A DNA stretch of 64,000 nt from Aureibaculum marinum (lineage in GTDB: Bacteria > Bacteroidota > Bacteroidia > Flavobacteriales > Flavobacteriaceae): NCBI RefSeq assembly GCF_003813905.1, contig NZ_RPFJ01000009.1, forward strand, positions 62,001-126,000. The letters are read 5' to 3'. The position numbers were made by a program, and so were the translations under genes. Positions 33,889 through 42,461 of the stretch are shown in pieces. Each line of letters starts with the position of its first letter. The stretch's first letter is position 1. Below the pieces are notes generated by a model. It was given only the letters and a program-made list of their open reading frames with translations, was not told the origin of the DNA and did not search any database.

Positions 33889-36576
33889 TTAATCTTCCGC
33901 TAAATTAGGATTTAACCATTTTCTAGCTTCATCTAAAGGTATGTTTCTTCGCTTAGCATAATCGACCAATTGATCTTCTTTAATTTTTCCGAGTCCAAAA
34001 TATTTAGCTTCTTCATTACCAAAATAGTAACCAGAAACACTTGATGCTGGCCACATTGCAAGACCATCTGTGAGTTTCATACCAATATTTTTTTCAACAT
34101 TTAAAAGTTTCCAAATGGTTTTTTTCTCTAAATGATCAGGACAAGCTGGATAACCAGGTGCAGGACGAATACCTTTATAATTTTCTTTTATCAACTCTTC
34201 ATTAGATAAATTTTCATTAGCGGCATATCCCCAATATTCCGTTCGCACTTTTTTGTGTAGGTATTCTGCAAAAGCTTCTGCCAACCTATCTGATAGAGCT
34301 TTTGCCATAATAGCATTATAATCGTCTAATTTTTCTTGAAACTCTTTAACAAGTTCGTCAGTTCCAAAACCTGTAGTTACGGCAAAACAACCAACATAAT
34401 CTTGTTTACCAATTTCTTTTGGAGCTATAAAATCTGCTAAGGCATAACTTGGAATTCCTTCCCGTCTTTTAAGCTGTTGACGCAATGTTAAAAATGTATC
34501 TATTACATTGCCTTTTTCGTCATAGATTTCAATATCATCGTGGTTTACTGTATTTGCCGGAAACAAACCAAAAACAGCTTTGGCCTTTAATAATTTTTCA
34601 TCGAAAATACGTTGTAACATTTGTTGAGCTTCGGCAAAAAGTTCTTTAGCTTGTTCACCTACAACGTTATCAGTTAAAATATCAGGATATTTACCATGTA
34701 GCTCCCAACTCCTAAAATAAGGACTCCAATCAATATAATCTTTTAACAGACTTAAGTCAAAATCATCAATTATAGTTACACCTAATTTTTTAGGTTTTAT
34801 AATGTTTGAATTTTGCCAATCTATATAAAACTTATGTTCTCTGGCAACTTCTAAAGTAGTGTATTCTTTTGCTTTTTTACGGCTTAAAAAGTTCTCTCTA
34901 AACTTGTCATATTCTTCTCTAATTTGCTTTTTAAAAGATTCACTATTCTTATCTAACAGATTGCCTACTACGGTTACTGCTCTAGAAGCATCGTTAACAT
35001 GAACAACAGTATTGCTATATTTTGGTGAAATTTTAACAACGGTATGAGCTTTTGATGTAGTTGCCCCTCCAATTAATAGAGGAATGTTCATATTATGCTT
35101 TTCCATCTCTTCTGCCATAAAAGCCATCTCATCTAATGAAGGTGTAATTAATCCACTTAAGCCAATTGCATCAACATTATGTTTTTTAGCTTCAGAAATA
35201 ATTTTTTCAGGAGGTACCATAACACCTAAATCTACAATATCATAATTATTACAAGCTAAAACAACTGAAACAATGTTTTTACCAATATCATGAACATCTC
35301 CTTTTACAGTGGCCATTAATATTTTTCCTACTCCTTCTTTTGGCAAATCAGGATTTTTAGCTGCTTCAATAAATGGTTGTAAATAAGCTACAGCTTTTTT
35401 CATAACCCGAGCCGACTTTACCACTTGAGGTAAAAACATTTTACCACTTCCAAAAAGGTCACCAACTACATTCATACCTGTCATTAAATGTCCTTCTATA
35501 ACCTCTATAGGCTTAGTAGTTAACAATCTAGCTTCTTCTACATCTTCAATAATATAAGTATCAATTCCTTTTACTAACGCATGGGTAATTCTATCTTGAA
35601 GCGGGTCTTTTCGCCAAAGGTTTTTAGTGGTATCATCAACTTTATCTTTACCAACTACAGTTTCTGCAAATTCTAACAACCGTTCTGTGGCATCATCACG
35701 TTTATCGAATAATACATCTTCTACTTTTTCTAATAAATCTTTAGGAATATCATCATAAACCTCTAACATTGTAGGGTTTACAATACCCATTGTCATTCCA
35801 TGCTGAATAGCATGATATAAAAAAGCTGCATTTATAGCTTCCCTTACCGGATTATTTCCTCGAAATGAAAACGAAACATTACTAACCCCTCCACTTACAT
35901 TGGCATAAGGTAAATTTTCTCGAATCCATTTTGTAGCCCTAAAAAAATCTAATGCATTTAATCGATGCTCTTCTAAACCTGTTGCTACAGGAAAAATATT
36001 AGGATCAAAAATTATATCTTGAGCAGGAAAACCAACTTTGTCTACTAAAATATCATAAGAACGTTTACATATTTCTATTCTACGCTCGTATGTATCAGCT
36101 TGACCATCTTTATCAAAAGCCATTACAATTACAGCTGCACCGTAACGTTTTACCAATTTGGCTTGACGGATAAATTCTTCTTCACCACCTTTTAAGCTAA
36201 TTGAATTAACGACACATTTTCCTTGTACAACTTTTAATCCAGCTTCTATAATATGCCATTTTGAGCTATCAATCATTATTGGCACTCTGGCAATATCAGG
36301 TTCTGAAGCAATCAAATTTAGGAATTTTACCATGGCCTTTTCACCATCTAACATTCCCTCATCCATATTAACATCGATAATTTGAGCTCCACCTTCAACT
36401 TGGTCTCTAGCAACGCTCAGTGCTTCATCGTATTTCTCTTCTTTTATTAATCTTAAAAACTTTCGAGAACCTGTAACATTGGTTCTTTCACCAACATTAA
36501 CAAAGTTACTATCAGGTGTTAAAACTAATGGTTCTAAACCCGAAAGTCTTAGGTGTTTTTTACAATCAGTCTCCAT
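33889..36576 (-). CDS. metH: Methionine synthase, cobalamin-dependent part (pterin, B12 and activation domains)
   Basis: 895 residues that correspond to the C-terminal two thirds of E. coli MetH. In order: the methyl-THF (pterin) domain (about 10-280, [16 protein letters not shown]), the cobalamin cap and B12-binding domain (about 330-560, [14 protein letters not shown] holding the lower-ligand His in DxHxxG), and the SAM-dependent reactivation domain (to the C-terminus, [12 protein letters not shown]). The homocysteine-methyltransferase domain is a separate gene upstream. I use the ATG at 36576, which overlaps the upstream stop as TAATG, so translation is probably coupled. A TTG-start extension of two residues is less likely. 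Confidence 0.94.
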   Translation of the reverse strand: METDCKKHLRLSGLEPLVLTPDSNFVNVGERTNVTGSRKFLRLIKEEKYDEALSVARDQVEGGAQIIDVNMDEGMLDGEKAMVKFLNLIASEPDIARVPIMIDSSKWHIIEAGLKVVQGKCVVNSISLKGGEEEFIRQAKLVKRYGAAVIVMAFDKDGQADTYERRIEICKRSYDILVDKVGFPAQDIIFDPNIFPVATGLEEHRLNALDFFRATKWIRENLPYANVSGGVSNVSFSFRGNNPVREAINAAFLYHAIQHGMTMGIVNPTMLEVYDDIPKDLLEKVEDVLFDKRDDATERLLEFAETVVGKDKVDDTTKNLWRKDPLQDRITHALVKGIDTYIIEDVEEARLLTTKPIEVIEGHLMTGMNVVGDLFGSGKMFLPQVVKSARVMKKAVAYLQPFIEAAKNPDLPKEGVGKILMATVKGDVHDIGKNIVSVVLACNNYDIVDLGVMVPPEKIISEAKKHNVDAIGLSGLITPSLDEMAFMAEEMEKHNMNIPLLIGGATTSKAHTVVKISPKYSNTVVHVNDASRAVTVVGNLLDKNSESFKKQIREEYDKFRENFLSRKKAKEYTTLEVAREHKFYIDWQNSNIIKPKKLGVTIIDDFDLSLLKDYIDWSPYFRSWELHGKYPDILTDNVVGEQAKELFAEAQQMLQRIFDEKLLKAKAVFGLFPANTVNHDDIEIYDEKGNVIDTFLTLRQQLKRREGIPSYALADFIAPKEIGKQDYVGCFAVTTGFGTDELVKEFQEKLDDYNAIMAKALSDRLAEAFAEYLHKKVRTEYWGYAANENLSNEELIKENYKGIRPAPGYPACPDHLEKKTIWKLLNVEKNIGMKLTDGLAMWPASSVSGYYFGNEEAKYFGLGKIKEDQLVDYAKRRNIPLDEARKWLNPNLAED

Positions 36577-37580
36577 TAACAAGCTTCTACATTTAATTTT
36601 CTTGGTTGATATTTTTTTGCAACTTCGGCAATTGCCTTTATATGGTCAGGATTTGTACCACAGCACCCGCCAATAATATTTACAAGATTATCTTTTAGAT
36701 ATCCTTCTATTAAAAGTTTCATATCTTCTGGCGATTGATCATACTCACCAAAAGCATTTGGAAGACCTGCATTGGGATGTGCAGATGTATAAAAAGAGGT
36801 TTCTCTAGACAATCTACTAACATAAGGCTTCAACTGATCGGCTCCTAACGCACAATTAAACCCAACGCTTAAAATTGGAATGTGAGAAATTGAAATTAGA
36901 AAAGCTTCAACTGTTTGTCCAGACAATGTTCTTCCAGATGCATCTGTAATTGTACCAGAAACCATAATTGGAATATCAATATTTTTCTCTTCCTTAACTT
37001 CTTCAATAGCAAATAAAGCAGCTTTAGCATTTAAAGTATCAAAAATTGTTTCTACCAACAATAAATCTACACCACCATCTATAAGAGCTTCTACTTGTTG
37101 TTTATAAGCAACACGCAACTCATCAAAAGTTATTGCCCTAAAAGCAGGGTCATTTACATCTGGTGACATGCTTGCTGTACGATTTGTTGGTCCAATAGAA
37201 CCTGCTACAAAACGCGGTTTTTCAGGGTCTTTTTTTGTAAACTCATCGGCAACTTCTTTCGCTATTTTAGCGGATTGGTAATTGAGGTCGTAAACAGCTT
37301 CTTCTAGTTCATAATCTGCCATACCAATGGTAGTACTAGAAAACGTATTGGTTTCAATAATATCTGCACCAACTTCCAAAAATTTTCTATGAATGTTTTT
37401 TATAACTTCAGGTTGGGTAATTGATAATAAATCGTTATTTCCCTTTAAAGAGGTGTGAAAATCTTTATATCGATCTCCTCTAAAGTCTTCTTCTGAAAGC
37501 TTATATTGTTGTATCATAGTACCCATTGCACCATCGAGTACTAAAATTCTCTTTTCTAATTCTTGTATGATATTTTTCAT
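36576..37580 (-). CDS. metH: Methionine synthase, homocysteine S-methyltransferase part
   Basis: 334 residues that correspond to the first domain of E. coli MetH. It is the zinc-dependent homocysteine S-methyltransferase TIM barrel: [30 protein letters not shown], the first zinc Cys in VGFNCALG, and the paired Cys in [11 protein letters not shown]. It must work with the neighbouring pterin/B12 protein, whose start codon overlaps its stop (TAATG). A two-gene MetH is common in Bacteroidota, so this is not a sequencing frameshift. It is the first gene after the S-box riboswitch. Confidence 0.94.
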   Translation of the reverse strand: MKNIIQELEKRILVLDGAMGTMIQQYKLSEEDFRGDRYKDFHTSLKGNNDLLSITQPEVIKNIHRKFLEVGADIIETNTFSSTTIGMADYELEEAVYDLNYQSAKIAKEVADEFTKKDPEKPRFVAGSIGPTNRTASMSPDVNDPAFRAITFDELRVAYKQQVEALIDGGVDLLLVETIFDTLNAKAALFAIEEVKEEKNIDIPIMVSGTITDASGRTLSGQTVEAFLISISHIPILSVGFNCALGADQLKPYVSRLSRETSFYTSAHPNAGLPNAFGEYDQSPEDMKLLIEGYLKDNLVNIIGGCCGTNPDHIKAIAEVAKKYQPRKLNVEAC

Positions 37581-37735
37581 CGGCTATATTTCATTATTAG
37601 TCATCCCCTATCCTTATATATTTTAGGATAGTTAGTAAATGTTATCAAGAATTGTGGAAGTTAAAATCTCTTAGTTATCTAGCCATAAATTTAGTCTTAA
37701 ACTAAAAATTTAAAATAATTTTACTTATTTTTATA

Positions 37736-37891
37736 GGTAGAATGTAGCACCTTCTTTCTAATACATTTAACTTATATCTTTTTAAATATCATTATCTAAA
37801 AGATGATTTTAATCCGATAAAAGAGAGCTTTTTATTAAAAAGGGTTGCTAAGGTTTCATAGGGTCTAATCCCTCCACCTTTCTTGATAACA
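37736..37891 (-). promoter_or_regulatory. SAM-I (S-box) riboswitch upstream of metH
   Basis: On the minus strand the leader begins GTTATCAAGAAAGGTGGAGG, continues with GGATTAGACCC and AGCAACCCTTTT, has a long variable P3 (CTTTTTATTAAAAAG and more), and closes with AAGGTGCTACATTCTACC. These are the hallmark conserved blocks of the S-box aptamer, in the right order, and pair 37738-37752 with 37885-37890 around the P1 stem. It lies about 155 bp upstream of the metH start. The expression platform is not a strong terminator; a hairpin at 37608-37631 (CTATCC/GGATAG) lies nearer the start codon. SAM would be expected to turn the operon off. Confidence 0.88.
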
Positions 37892-37946
37892 TATTTTAAA
37901 GAACTAATTGGGGCAAAATAACGCATTAAATAACTTATAACCAATT

Positions 37947-38834
37947 TTATTCAAACAAATCTGATGACAAGTAGCGATCGCCAATATCACAAATTATTGC
38001 TACAATAATGCCTTTTTCAATACGATTGGCAATTTTTAATGCAGCACATACAGAACCTCCGCTACTCATTCCTGCAAATACACCTTCTTCTTTTGCCAAT
38101 CTATTTGAAGTTTTTTTGGCTTCTGCTTCACTAATTTCTACGATGGTATCTACTTTTGAACGATTAAAAATTTTAGGCAAATAAGCTTCTGGCCATTTTC
38201 TAATACCAGGAATTTTGGCTCCATCTGCTGGTTGTGCTCCAACAATTTGAATTTTTTCATTTTGTTCTTTTAAATAGGTAGAAACTCCCATAATGGTACC
38301 TGTTGTTCCCATAGCAGAAACAAAATGAGTAATTTCACCATTGGTATCGTTCCATATTTCTGGTCCTGTAGTGTTATAATGGGCTTTCCAATTATCATCA
38401 TTTGAAAATTGGTTGAGCATAAAATACCCTTTTTTATCTTTTAATTGCATGGCATAATCACGAGCTCCTTCAATTCCTAAATCTGCAGAAGTCAAAATTA
38501 ATTCTGCTCCGTAAGCTCTCATGGTTTTTATACGTTCTTCAGTAGAATTTTCGGGCATTACCAATACCATATTTACTCCTAAAAGTTTAGAAATAAAAGC
38601 TAGTGCAATACCTGTATTTCCACTAGTTGCTTCTACTAAAGTATCTCCTTTAGAGATTTCACCACGCTTTAAGGCTTCATTAATCATGTGAAATGCAGCA
38701 CGATCTTTTACACTTCCACCAGGATTTTTACCTTCTAATTTTAAAAATAAACGCACATTTTTATTTGAAGTAATGTTTTTAGCTTCAATTAATGGTGTGT
38801 TTCCAATGATATCAATTATCGTTTTACTTTGCAT
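37947..38834 (-). CDS. cysM: Cysteine synthase (CysM/CysK family)
   Basis: 295 residues of the O-acetylserine sulfhydrylase family. The PLP Lys is 43 (GGSVKDRAAF), the substrate-binding loop is ATSGNTGIAL (about 68-77), the PLP phosphate loop is SAMGTTGTIMG and the end is SSGGSVCAALKIA. It makes cysteine from O-acetylserine and sulfide (CysM may also use thiosulfate). I favour CysM on its short length and overall resemblance, but CysK cannot be excluded. It overlaps the serine acetyltransferase gene by 11 bp, so the two are translationally coupled. Confidence 0.88.
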   Translation of the reverse strand: MQSKTIIDIIGNTPLIEAKNITSNKNVRLFLKLEGKNPGGSVKDRAAFHMINEALKRGEISKGDTLVEATSGNTGIALAFISKLLGVNMVLVMPENSTEERIKTMRAYGAELILTSADLGIEGARDYAMQLKDKKGYFMLNQFSNDDNWKAHYNTTGPEIWNDTNGEITHFVSAMGTTGTIMGVSTYLKEQNEKIQIVGAQPADGAKIPGIRKWPEAYLPKIFNRSKVDTIVEISEAEAKKTSNRLAKEEGVFAGMSSGGSVCAALKIANRIEKGIIVAIICDIGDRYLSSDLFE

Positions 38835-39591
38835 CTGCTCTATTTCTTATTTTAAACTCTTTTTGATAGGTTAAAATTGAATTTTCAGGTACAGATTCTG
38901 TCAAACATACATTAGCACCAATAATACTATTAGCACCAACAACCACATCACCACCTAAAATAGTAGCATTGGCATAAATAATAACATTATCTTCAATTGT
39001 AGGATGCCTTTTTGTACTTGCCAAACTCTTTTTCACCTGAATTCCACCAAGTGTAACCCCTTGATAAATTTTTACATTATTTTTTATAACTGACGTTTCT
39101 CCAATAACAATTCCGGTTGCATGGTCAATAAAAAAAGAGGATCCAATTGTAGCTCCTGGATGAATATCTACACCCGTTAAACCGTGTCCATATTCACTCA
39201 TCATTCTAGGTAAAATTGGCACTTTTAACTTGTACAACTCATGACTTAATCGATAAATAGCAATTGCATGAAAGCCTGGATAAGCTAAATACACTTCTTC
39301 TAAACTTTCAGCAGCAGGATCATTTTCTGCAATGGCCATTGCATCTAAACTCAATTGATATTGAATTGTCTCAAAATGTGATTCAAATTCTTCCCAACGT
39401 TTTTTATTTTCAGAAACATTTAATTTTTCCGTAATTTTTAAAAATGTACTTTTTAAAAATTCATAATTTTCAGCCTTAAAGTGACTATCAAATAAACTAT
39501 AAAATAGTTTTTTTGTAAATGCCTCTACAGTATCTTTGAGACAAATGTTATAATTTCTAAGTTTATACTTCTTCTGCGATTGTAATTGCAT
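38824..39591 (-). CDS. cysE: Serine O-acetyltransferase
   Basis: 255 residues. An alpha-helical N-terminal region (about 1-130) precedes a left-handed beta-helix of hexapeptide repeats: HPGATIGSSFFIDHATGIVIGET with the catalytic His of DHATG, then GVTLGG and NVIIYANATILGGDVVVG. Overall it is of the EpsC/CysE type that ends with a partly unstructured tail. It acetylates serine for cysteine synthase, whose gene overlaps its end by 11 bp. An 18-bp near-palindrome lies just upstream of the start codon. Confidence 0.92.
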   Translation of the reverse strand: MQLQSQKKYKLRNYNICLKDTVEAFTKKLFYSLFDSHFKAENYEFLKSTFLKITEKLNVSENKKRWEEFESHFETIQYQLSLDAMAIAENDPAAESLEEVYLAYPGFHAIAIYRLSHELYKLKVPILPRMMSEYGHGLTGVDIHPGATIGSSFFIDHATGIVIGETSVIKNNVKIYQGVTLGGIQVKKSLASTKRHPTIEDNVIIYANATILGGDVVVGANSIIGANVCLTESVPENSILTYQKEFKIRNRADAK

Positions 39592-39597
39592 CGATTA

Positions 39598-39615
39598 AAA
39601 CAGGTTAACGTGTTT
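39598..39615. promoter_or_regulatory. Near-perfect 18-bp palindrome upstream of cysE
   Basis: AAACAGGTTAACGTGTTT is symmetric except at one pair (G/G), with a GTTAAC core. It ends 7 bp before the cysE start. This is a good operator candidate for a dimeric regulator; the regulator is unknown. Confidence 0.5.
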
Positions 39616-39698
39616 AAAAATAAAATTTAATAGCAAAGATATGAGCATTTTATTATTAATATGATAAAAAACCGTTAATGATTTAAATTCACACTAAC

Positions 39699-40019
39699 CT
39701 AAGATTCTGGTGCCAATTCAATTTCTAACCCATCCAATTCAGGTGTAATTGGTATTTGGCATCCTAACCTGCTATTTTCTTTCACATAAAATGCTTCAGA
39801 GAGCATTGCTTCTTCTTCCTCTTCCATTTCTGACATGCTATGGTTTGACAACACATAACACTGACAAGAAGCACACATGGCCATTCCGCCACAAGTACCC
39901 TCAACAGGAAGCTCGTAAGATTTACAAACTTCCATTAAATTCATTGCCATATCAGTCGGTGCAAGTACCTCATGAATTACACCTTCTCTGTCTTTTATTT
40001 TTATTTTTACGTCAACCAC
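39699..40019 (-). CDS. 2Fe-2S ferredoxin
   Basis: 106 residues of the plant/mammalian-type [2Fe-2S] family. The cluster ligands are visible in GTCGGMAMCASCQCYV and, further on, SRLGCQIPITPEL. Acidic residues follow. It probably carries electrons from the adjacent ferredoxin reductase to the sulfite reductase encoded at the top of the same operon. Last gene of the operon; 1 bp separates it from the reductase gene. Confidence 0.9.
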   Translation of the reverse strand: MVDVKIKIKDREGVIHEVLAPTDMAMNLMEVCKSYELPVEGTCGGMAMCASCQCYVLSNHSMSEMEEEEEAMLSEAFYVKENSRLGCQIPITPELDGLEIELAPES

Positions 40020-40020
40020 T

Positions 40021-41070
40021 TTATACTATAGCTTTTACAACTGCTTTAGGAGCTTCTTTTCTACTACCATCAAATCCATTTATACCACTTACAGTGGTGT
40101 ATTTCATAACATACTTTTTACCTGGATTTATAATTTTATATGCAGATTGACACATTAATGTAGCTTCATGAAAGCCACATAAAATCAATTTTAATTTACC
40201 GGGATAGGTGTTTACATCTCCAATAGCATATACACCAGGTATATTTGTCTGATAATCAAAAGTATCTACTTTTATTGCATTTTTTTCAATTTCCAATCCC
40301 CAATTTGCAATTGGACCTAACTTTGGTGACAGTCCAAAAAGAGGAATAAAATGATCTGTTTCAATAATTTGTTCACTCCCTTCTTTTGTTACAGAAACTG
40401 CTTTTATTTTATCTTCACCATGTAATTTGGTGACCTCAGCTGGAGTTATTAAATTTATTTTACCTAATACTTTTAATTCTTGTACTCTATCAACAGAATC
40501 TAAGGCTCCTCTAAATTCATTTCTACGATGCACCAATGTAACTTCACTAGCCACATCGGCTAAAAAGATAGCCCAATCTAGTGCAGAATCTCCTCCTCCA
40601 GAAATCACAACTTTTTTACCTCTATACACTTCAGGATCTTTTATAAAATATTCAACACCCTTACCTTCATAAAAAGCAATATTTTCAATCAACGGTTTTC
40701 TAGGTTCAAAACTTCCTAATCCTCCTGCAATAGCAACTACTGGAGCATGATGCTTTGTCCCCTTATTTGTAGTAACAATAAAAGAACCATCTTCTTGTTT
40801 ATCGATAGTTTCTGCACGCTCACCTAATGTAAAACCAGGTTCAAATTGCTTTCCTTGTTCTAATAAATTTTCGGTCAATTTACCTGCTAACACTTCTGGA
40901 AATCCAGGAATGTCATAAATAGGTTTTTTAGGATAAATTTCTGCACATTGCCCGCCAGGAATAGGCAAAGCATCAATTAAATGACATCTTAACTTTAACA
41001 ATCCCGCTTCAAAAACGGTAAATAATCCTGTTGGACCTGCCCCAATTATTAATATATCTGTTTTAATCAT
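40021..41070 (-). CDS. Ferredoxin-NADP+ reductase, thioredoxin-reductase-like type
   Basis: 349 residues. The FAD motif is at residue 7 (ILIIGAGPTGLFTVFEAG) and the NADPH motif in the middle (KVVISGGGDSALDWAI), followed by GVYAIGDVNTYPGKLKL, the C-terminal FAD motif. It resembles thioredoxin reductase but lacks the CxxC redox pair, which identifies the type 2 ferredoxin reductases. It is cotranscribed with a 2Fe-2S ferredoxin and sulfite reductase, which supplies its likely role: NADPH to ferredoxin for sulfite reduction. Confidence 0.9.
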   Translation of the reverse strand: MIKTDILIIGAGPTGLFTVFEAGLLKLRCHLIDALPIPGGQCAEIYPKKPIYDIPGFPEVLAGKLTENLLEQGKQFEPGFTLGERAETIDKQEDGSFIVTTNKGTKHHAPVVAIAGGLGSFEPRKPLIENIAFYEGKGVEYFIKDPEVYRGKKVVISGGGDSALDWAIFLADVASEVTLVHRRNEFRGALDSVDRVQELKVLGKINLITPAEVTKLHGEDKIKAVSVTKEGSEQIIETDHFIPLFGLSPKLGPIANWGLEIEKNAIKVDTFDYQTNIPGVYAIGDVNTYPGKLKLILCGFHEATLMCQSAYKIINPGKKYVMKYTTVSGINGFDGSRKEAPKAVVKAIV

Positions 41071-41112
41071 TTTCTAATTTTTAGTCTAATGTTCTAATAA
41101 GTTCAATCTATT

Positions 41113-41691
41113 TTAATTTAATAATCCTTCTGTTAGTTTGTTTAAGGCATTTACTTTAGACTCGAAATTTCCCTTAATTGTTTTTCTAAATCTATGTAAG
41201 TTACCCACCAATAAATTAATATCTTCTGGAATTACTTCTTCAAAAAATTGACGTAATCTTTTGGCCGTTGTAGGTGATTTTCCATTTGTTGAAATTGCTA
41301 TTTTTACATTGCCTTTTGTTACAATTCCACCAAGGTAGAAATCGCATAAATGTGGAGTATCTGCAACATTTACTAACAATTGTTTTTCCTTAGCATCTTT
41401 ATAAATTTGTGCATTTACTTCGCTATCATTTGTAGCGGCAATAACCATGTGCTGTTTGTGTAAAATATTGCTTGTATAAGGTCTTTGCATTGTTAGTATT
41501 TTATGCTTTTTTGTTAAGGCTAACAGTTCACTAGAAAAATCTAATGCAATTAAGGCAACTTTGGCATTAGGACTCGATTTTAATAAAAAGGATAATTTTT
41601 CCAACGCAACCTTTCCTCCTCCCACTATAATAGTATTAAGTTGGTTTACTTTTAAAAATATGGGATATAATTCGTTTTTTTCTACTAACAT
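41113..41691 (-). CDS. Precorrin-2 dehydrogenase/sirohydrochlorin ferrochelatase domain protein (CysG N-domain, Met8-like)
   Basis: 192 residues. A Rossmann domain with TIIVGGGKVALEKLSFLL near the N-terminus and LLVNVADTPHLCDFYL, then KIAISTNGKSPTTAKRLRQFFEE. These are the signatures of the NAD-dependent dehydrogenase domain of siroheme synthase. It turns precorrin-2 into sirohydrochlorin and inserts iron, completing siroheme for the sulfite reductase encoded upstream. It overlaps the end of the methyltransferase gene by 7 bp. Confidence 0.92.
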   Translation of the reverse strand: MLVEKNELYPIFLKVNQLNTIIVGGGKVALEKLSFLLKSSPNAKVALIALDFSSELLALTKKHKILTMQRPYTSNILHKQHMVIAATNDSEVNAQIYKDAKEKQLLVNVADTPHLCDFYLGGIVTKGNVKIAISTNGKSPTTAKRLRQFFEEVIPEDINLLVGNLHRFRKTIKGNFESKVNALNKLTEGLLN

Positions 41692-42461
41692 AATGCTTCT
41701 TTTAATTGTATTTCTTGTTGAACTTGTTGTAAAATATTACGTTTATTTACAACTTCTCCAATAACAATAATAGCTGGTGACGACAATTGTTCTTCTTGTA
41801 CTACTTGACAAATAGTTTCTATAGTTCCAAAACCCACTTTTTCTTTTTCTGTAGTTCCATTTTGTATAATAGCAACTGGGGTTTTCTGTTTGTTTTCTGC
41901 AGAAAACAAGGCTACTATTTCATCTAACTTTCCCATTCCCATTAAAATAACTACGGTTGCGGATGATTTTGCCGCTAAGGCTACATCTTCTGAAATTTGA
42001 TGCGATTTAGTAGTACCAGTAATTACCCAAAAACTCTCAGAAGAACCTCTTTTTGTCAGCGGAATTCCTTGATAAGCGGGTACTGCCATTGCCGAAGAAA
42101 TACCTGGCACCATAGCTGTTTCCAAATCAAATTGTTGTGCATAATCAATTTCTTCTGAGCCCCTCCCAAAAATAAAAGGATCTCCTCCTTTTAACCGTAC
42201 TACATGTCCATCAGACTTAGCTCTACTAACAATAATTTCATTAATTTGTTCTTGTTGATAGCGATAGCATCCTTTACGTTTACCAACAAAAATTTTTTCA
42301 GCAGTACTAGAAGCATACTCTAATAGACTAACATTTATAAGTGCATCATACATAATAACATCAGCAGATTGTATCGCTTTTATAGCTTTTAAAGTGATTA
42401 ACTCAGGATCTCCAGGACCTGCACCTACTACAGTTAATTTTGGAATTTTTCTATGCTTCAT
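41685..42461 (-). CDS. cobA: Uroporphyrinogen-III C-methyltransferase
   Basis: 258 residues of the SUMT family. The N-terminal KLTVVGAGPGDPELITLKA, the GGDPFIFGRG motif (residues near 85) and VVPGISSAMAVPAYQGIPLT are diagnostic. It adds two methyl groups from SAM to uroporphyrinogen III to give precorrin-2. The next gene completes siroheme. It overlaps the sulfite reductase end by 11 bp. Confidence 0.94.
   Translation of the reverse strand: MKHRKIPKLTVVGAGPGDPELITLKAIKAIQSADVIMYDALINVSLLEYASSTAEKIFVGKRKGCYRYQQEQINEIIVSRAKSDGHVVRLKGGDPFIFGRGSEEIDYAQQFDLETAMVPGISSAMAVPAYQGIPLTKRGSSESFWVITGTTKSHQISEDVALAAKSSATVVILMGMGKLDEIVALFSAENKQKTPVAIIQNGTTEKEKVGFGTIETICQVVQEEQLSSPAIIVIGEVVNKRNILQQVQQEIQLKEALC

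Noticed and set aside
33889-37580. MetH frameshift or assembly error
   Set aside because: The two parts meet at a domain boundary with a TAATG overlap, and split MetH is known in this group.
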